Source: CAZSDP01 sp964605665 (GTDB lineage: Bacteria; Planctomycetota; UBA8108; UBA1146). From it: a DNA stretch of 16,032 nt. The position numbers and the translations under genes were made by a program. Under the pieces are notes generated by a model that did no database searches, had not been told where the DNA came from, and was given only the letters and a program-made list of their open reading frames with translations. Location: contig CAZSDP010000043.1 in assembly GCA_964605665.1 (NCBI GenBank), positions 1 to 16,032 on the forward strand. Reading direction: 5' to 3'. Below are positions 14,443 to 16,032 of the stretch, piece after piece (the stretch's first letter is position 1; every line of letters starts with the position of its first letter).

Positions 14443-15831
14443 TCAGTCGCACGCTCCACGATAGATTGAACAGAGATATGGATCAGGGCTCGAGTCGTAT
14501 CCACAGCCTTGATGAGGCTTCGAGAGCTCTGCTCCTGCTGAAAAGATCGACCCGACCAGCGTATATAGGTCTGCAAGATCGATCACTCCATTGTCGTCGG
14601 TATCGACGGCATCGAGACAGTCATCGAGGGGGGCCATTTCATCGTAGGCGACTAAAATCGCGACGAGGACTCCGACATCATCCAAGTTGTGGTGACTGTC
14701 GCCGTTTAAATCTCCTCGCCGAAAGGGGACCAGCCCCTCCGGCCTGAGCGTCAGCCGACCTGGAATCAGCGTCGGGCGAATCGATTGGCCGTCGAGGACG
14801 AGCAATGTATCGACCGGAGCCCCAGTCCCCAGTCCGTTCTTGAACTCGAGTTCGGAGATCCACTCCGCAGCGGTTTCTCCGAGTGAGTCGACATTCGTTT
14901 CGAATGTCGTGACTGCGATCTCCTTCTCTGACGAGAGATCAAGGGTGATCTCGCCACGAAAACTCATGATCGCGCCGACGGTGACCCCATCGGGGAGAAG
15001 TTGCCCATCGAAGAAATCTGGCGAAGAGAGACCGGCACCCGGTTCGATATTCACCGGCGCGAGAAGGCTTGGGTCGTATCCCGTGGCGAGCTGAAAGCCC
15101 TGAATGCGGTTTGGATAACCGGGGTTCTCCCGATCTTCGACGGCCGTCACTGATACCCGCACTTCACCCTTCCCGGTTGTCGGATCGTAGGTGGCTTCAG
15201 TGTCTTTCGTTTTCAGCGTGAATTTGAGCTCGGAACCGGAAAAGAGCATGCCAGGACAAGAAACTCTCTTCGATTCGACCCCATCGACAACCCCAGAAAT
15301 TGCGATATAGAAGCGTCCAGTCGGGAGATTTTTCCGGAGAGCATTTTCGGTTTGGCCGGGGAGAATCTGATCGAGCTCCTTGCGGTGATAGACCCGGATT
15401 TCGTCGTACTCCATGCCATTTCTCCAGGTGATGATCACGTTCGGGGTGGCGGGATCGAGTTGAGTACAGAAGACCTTCGCGACTGGAGCTGGAAGTAAAG
15501 AGATGGAACAGTTCGCTTCGACGCGTGTTCCATCTTCTTGCACGGCTTTGAGCGTATATCGGTGGATTCCAAATTCGATCTCTATGTCATTCAAGCTGCG
15601 CTCACCGTCGGAAAGACGCGCGATGACCGCACCGTTTCGAGAGATCTCGACCTCGGTCACCTTCCCGTCAATCGTCCAATCGAGCCCAACGCTCGCTTGG
15701 GTCGGATCGAACTGTGCGCAGGTGAGGGAAAGAGTCGGTGCCGCTTGCGATTGCTCTTGGCCAGCGAGAGAAGTGGTCAATGGGAAAGCGACAAAAGGAG
15801 AGAGCAGAACGAGAAGCCTTCCCCAGGCCAG
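14443..15831 (-). CDS. Secreted Fn3-like / cohesin-like / dockerin-type protein
   Basis: This is an exported multidomain protein with no catalytic domain. Residue numbers use a CTG start at 15831 (462 residues). Domain order: a signal peptide MAWGRLLVLLSPFVAFP... with likely cleavage after SLA near 23; two Fn3-like repeats at about 35-108 and 121-192, each opening with Cys-x-Gln-x-Asp-Pro (CAQFDP, CTQLDP); a cohesin-like beta domain at about 202-365 (IQGFQLATGYDPSLL); a dockerin pair at about 372-430 with Ca-binding loops DLNGDSHHNLDD and DTDDNGVIDLAD; and a tail with CGYDSSPDPYLC and a final Cys. The first standard start is TTG at 15780, with no ribosome binding site, and it would remove the signal peptide. 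No ATG, GTG or TTG lies in frame upstream, so the start is uncertain. Probable role: extracellular or cell-surface binding and assembly. The repeat style recalls planctomycetal secreted proteins. Confidence 0.82.
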   Translation of the reverse strand: MAWGRLLVLLSPFVAFPLTTSLAGQEQSQAAPTLSLTCAQFDPTQASVGLDWTIDGKVTEVEISRNGAVIARLSDGERSLNDIEIEFGIHRYTLKAVQEDGTRVEANCSISLLPAPVAKVFCTQLDPATPNVIITWRNGMEYDEIRVYHRKELDQILPGQTENALRKNLPTGRFYIAISGVVDGVESKRVSCPGMLFSGSELKFTLKTKDTEATYDPTTGKGEVRVSVTAVEDRENPGYPNRIQGFQLATGYDPSLLAPVNIEPGAGLSSPDFFDGQLLPDGVTVGAIMSFRGEITLDLSSEKEIAVTTFETNVDSLGETAAEWISELEFKNGLGTGAPVDTLLVLDGQSIRPTLIPGRLTLRPEGLVPFRRGDLNGDSHHNLDDVGVLVAILVAYDEMAPLDDCLDAVDTDDNGVIDLADLYTLVGSIFSAGAELSKPHQGCGYDSSPDPYLCSIYRGACD

Positions 15832-15889
15832 GAGACCTCTGGGTTGTGATCGAGAGGCTGGCTTGGAAGAGTTGGGAAGGTCAGCGTTC

Positions 15890-15904
15890 CAAGGACCGTC
15901 CTTG
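15890..15904. promoter_or_regulatory. Perfect 15-base inverted repeat upstream of the secreted-protein gene
   Basis: CAAGGAC-C-GTCCTTG has 7-base arms around a single base. It lies in the gap between the divergent secreted-protein gene and the tRNA gene, about 59 bases upstream of the proposed CTG start. The symmetry and place fit a binding site for a dimeric regulator. A 7-base perfect repeat of this spacing is expected about once per 16 kb by chance, so the evidence is modest. Confidence 0.35.
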
Positions 15905-15953
15905 TGGAGGGTGGTGGTGGGAAAAGCGGAGCGATTACCATACGTTGTACTAA

Positions 15954-16027
15954 GGGCCCTTAGCTCAGTTGGTTAGAGCAACCGGCTCATAACCGGACGG
16001 TCCCAGGTTCGAGTCCTGGAGGGCCCA
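15954..16027 (+). tRNA. tRNA with anticodon CAT (tRNA-Met, or more likely tRNA-Ile2)
   Basis: A full cloverleaf is visible. The acceptor arms GGGCCCT (15954-15960) and AGGGCCC (16020-16026) pair completely. The D arm is GCTC...GAGC, the anticodon loop is CTCATAA, and the T arm is CCAGG-TTCGAGT-CCTGG. The discriminator base is A at 16027, followed by CC and then G, so the full CCA end is not encoded. The anticodon stem has four good pairs and an A/A mismatch at 27-43. Gene finders usually label CAT as Met. The acceptor pairs C4-G69 and C5-G68, which the lysidine synthetase TilS is known to favour, suggest instead an isoleucine tRNA reading AUA after C34 is modified to lysidine. Confidence 0.92.
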
Positions 16028-16032
16028 CCGTC

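Noticed and set aside
14443..15831. Cellulosome scaffold component
   Set aside because: The dockerin-type and cohesin-like modules are single and accompany Fn3-like repeats. No glycoside hydrolase or scaffoldin is in the window, and such modules are widespread outside cellulosomes.
15800..15941. Frameshifted start of the dockerin protein from an ATG at 15941
   Set aside because: The ATG lies in a different frame whose translation is Pro-rich, has no signal peptide and ends just before the conserved region, so a simple frameshift is not supported.

Overview
This window looks like chromosomal DNA from a Gram-negative bacterium with an outer membrane, since it encodes lipid A disaccharide synthase LpxB. 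The base composition is moderately GC-rich, and GTG and TTG starts are common. Three features point towards Planctomycetota or a close relative: a lipoprotein sulfatase fused to a discoidin-like domain, a secreted protein built of Cys-marked Fn3-like repeats, a cohesin-like domain and a dockerin pair, and a C-terminal Cys-containing tail. The taxonomic call is inference from protein style, not from a marker gene.

Layout. Bases 1-204 hold no recognisable gene. On the minus strand, folC (GTG start at 3689) runs into a secreted sulfatase (205-2337) with a 4-base ATGA stop/start overlap. A 57-base divergent gap separates folC from a long plus-strand run: a class I glutamine amidotransferase-like hydrolase of the peptidase C26 type, lpxB, a membrane protein of unknown function, aroB (overlapping the previous stop by 4 bases), a small His-rich lipoprotein, and a MATE transporter. 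After a 200-base gap comes a compact three-gene succinate dehydrogenase/fumarate reductase operon in the order membrane anchor, flavoprotein, iron-sulfur protein. A radical SAM protein of unknown substrate follows. It converges on a minus-strand secreted dockerin-type protein, with a 16-base tandem repeat between the two. The window ends with a plus-strand tRNA with anticodon CAT.

How the genes fit together. Most of the window is housekeeping metabolism: folate polyglutamylation, lipid A, the shikimate pathway and the respiratory chain. Two exported proteins, the sulfatase and the dockerin protein, suggest a polysaccharide-degrading or particle-associated lifestyle. The dehydrogenase operon is the most interesting system. 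Its single five-helix membrane subunit belongs to the family of the mycobacterial Sdh1 anchor, not to the usual SdhC/SdhD pair, and it carries Cys and His residues of the kind that could hold a membrane-embedded cluster.

I found no insertion sequence, prophage, CRISPR array, toxin-antitoxin pair or defence cassette. The unusual points are the Sdh1-type anchor, a signal peptide encoded upstream of any standard start codon in the dockerin protein, the His-rich lipoprotein, an uncharacterised membrane protein coupled to aroB, and several short inverted or tandem repeats between genes.
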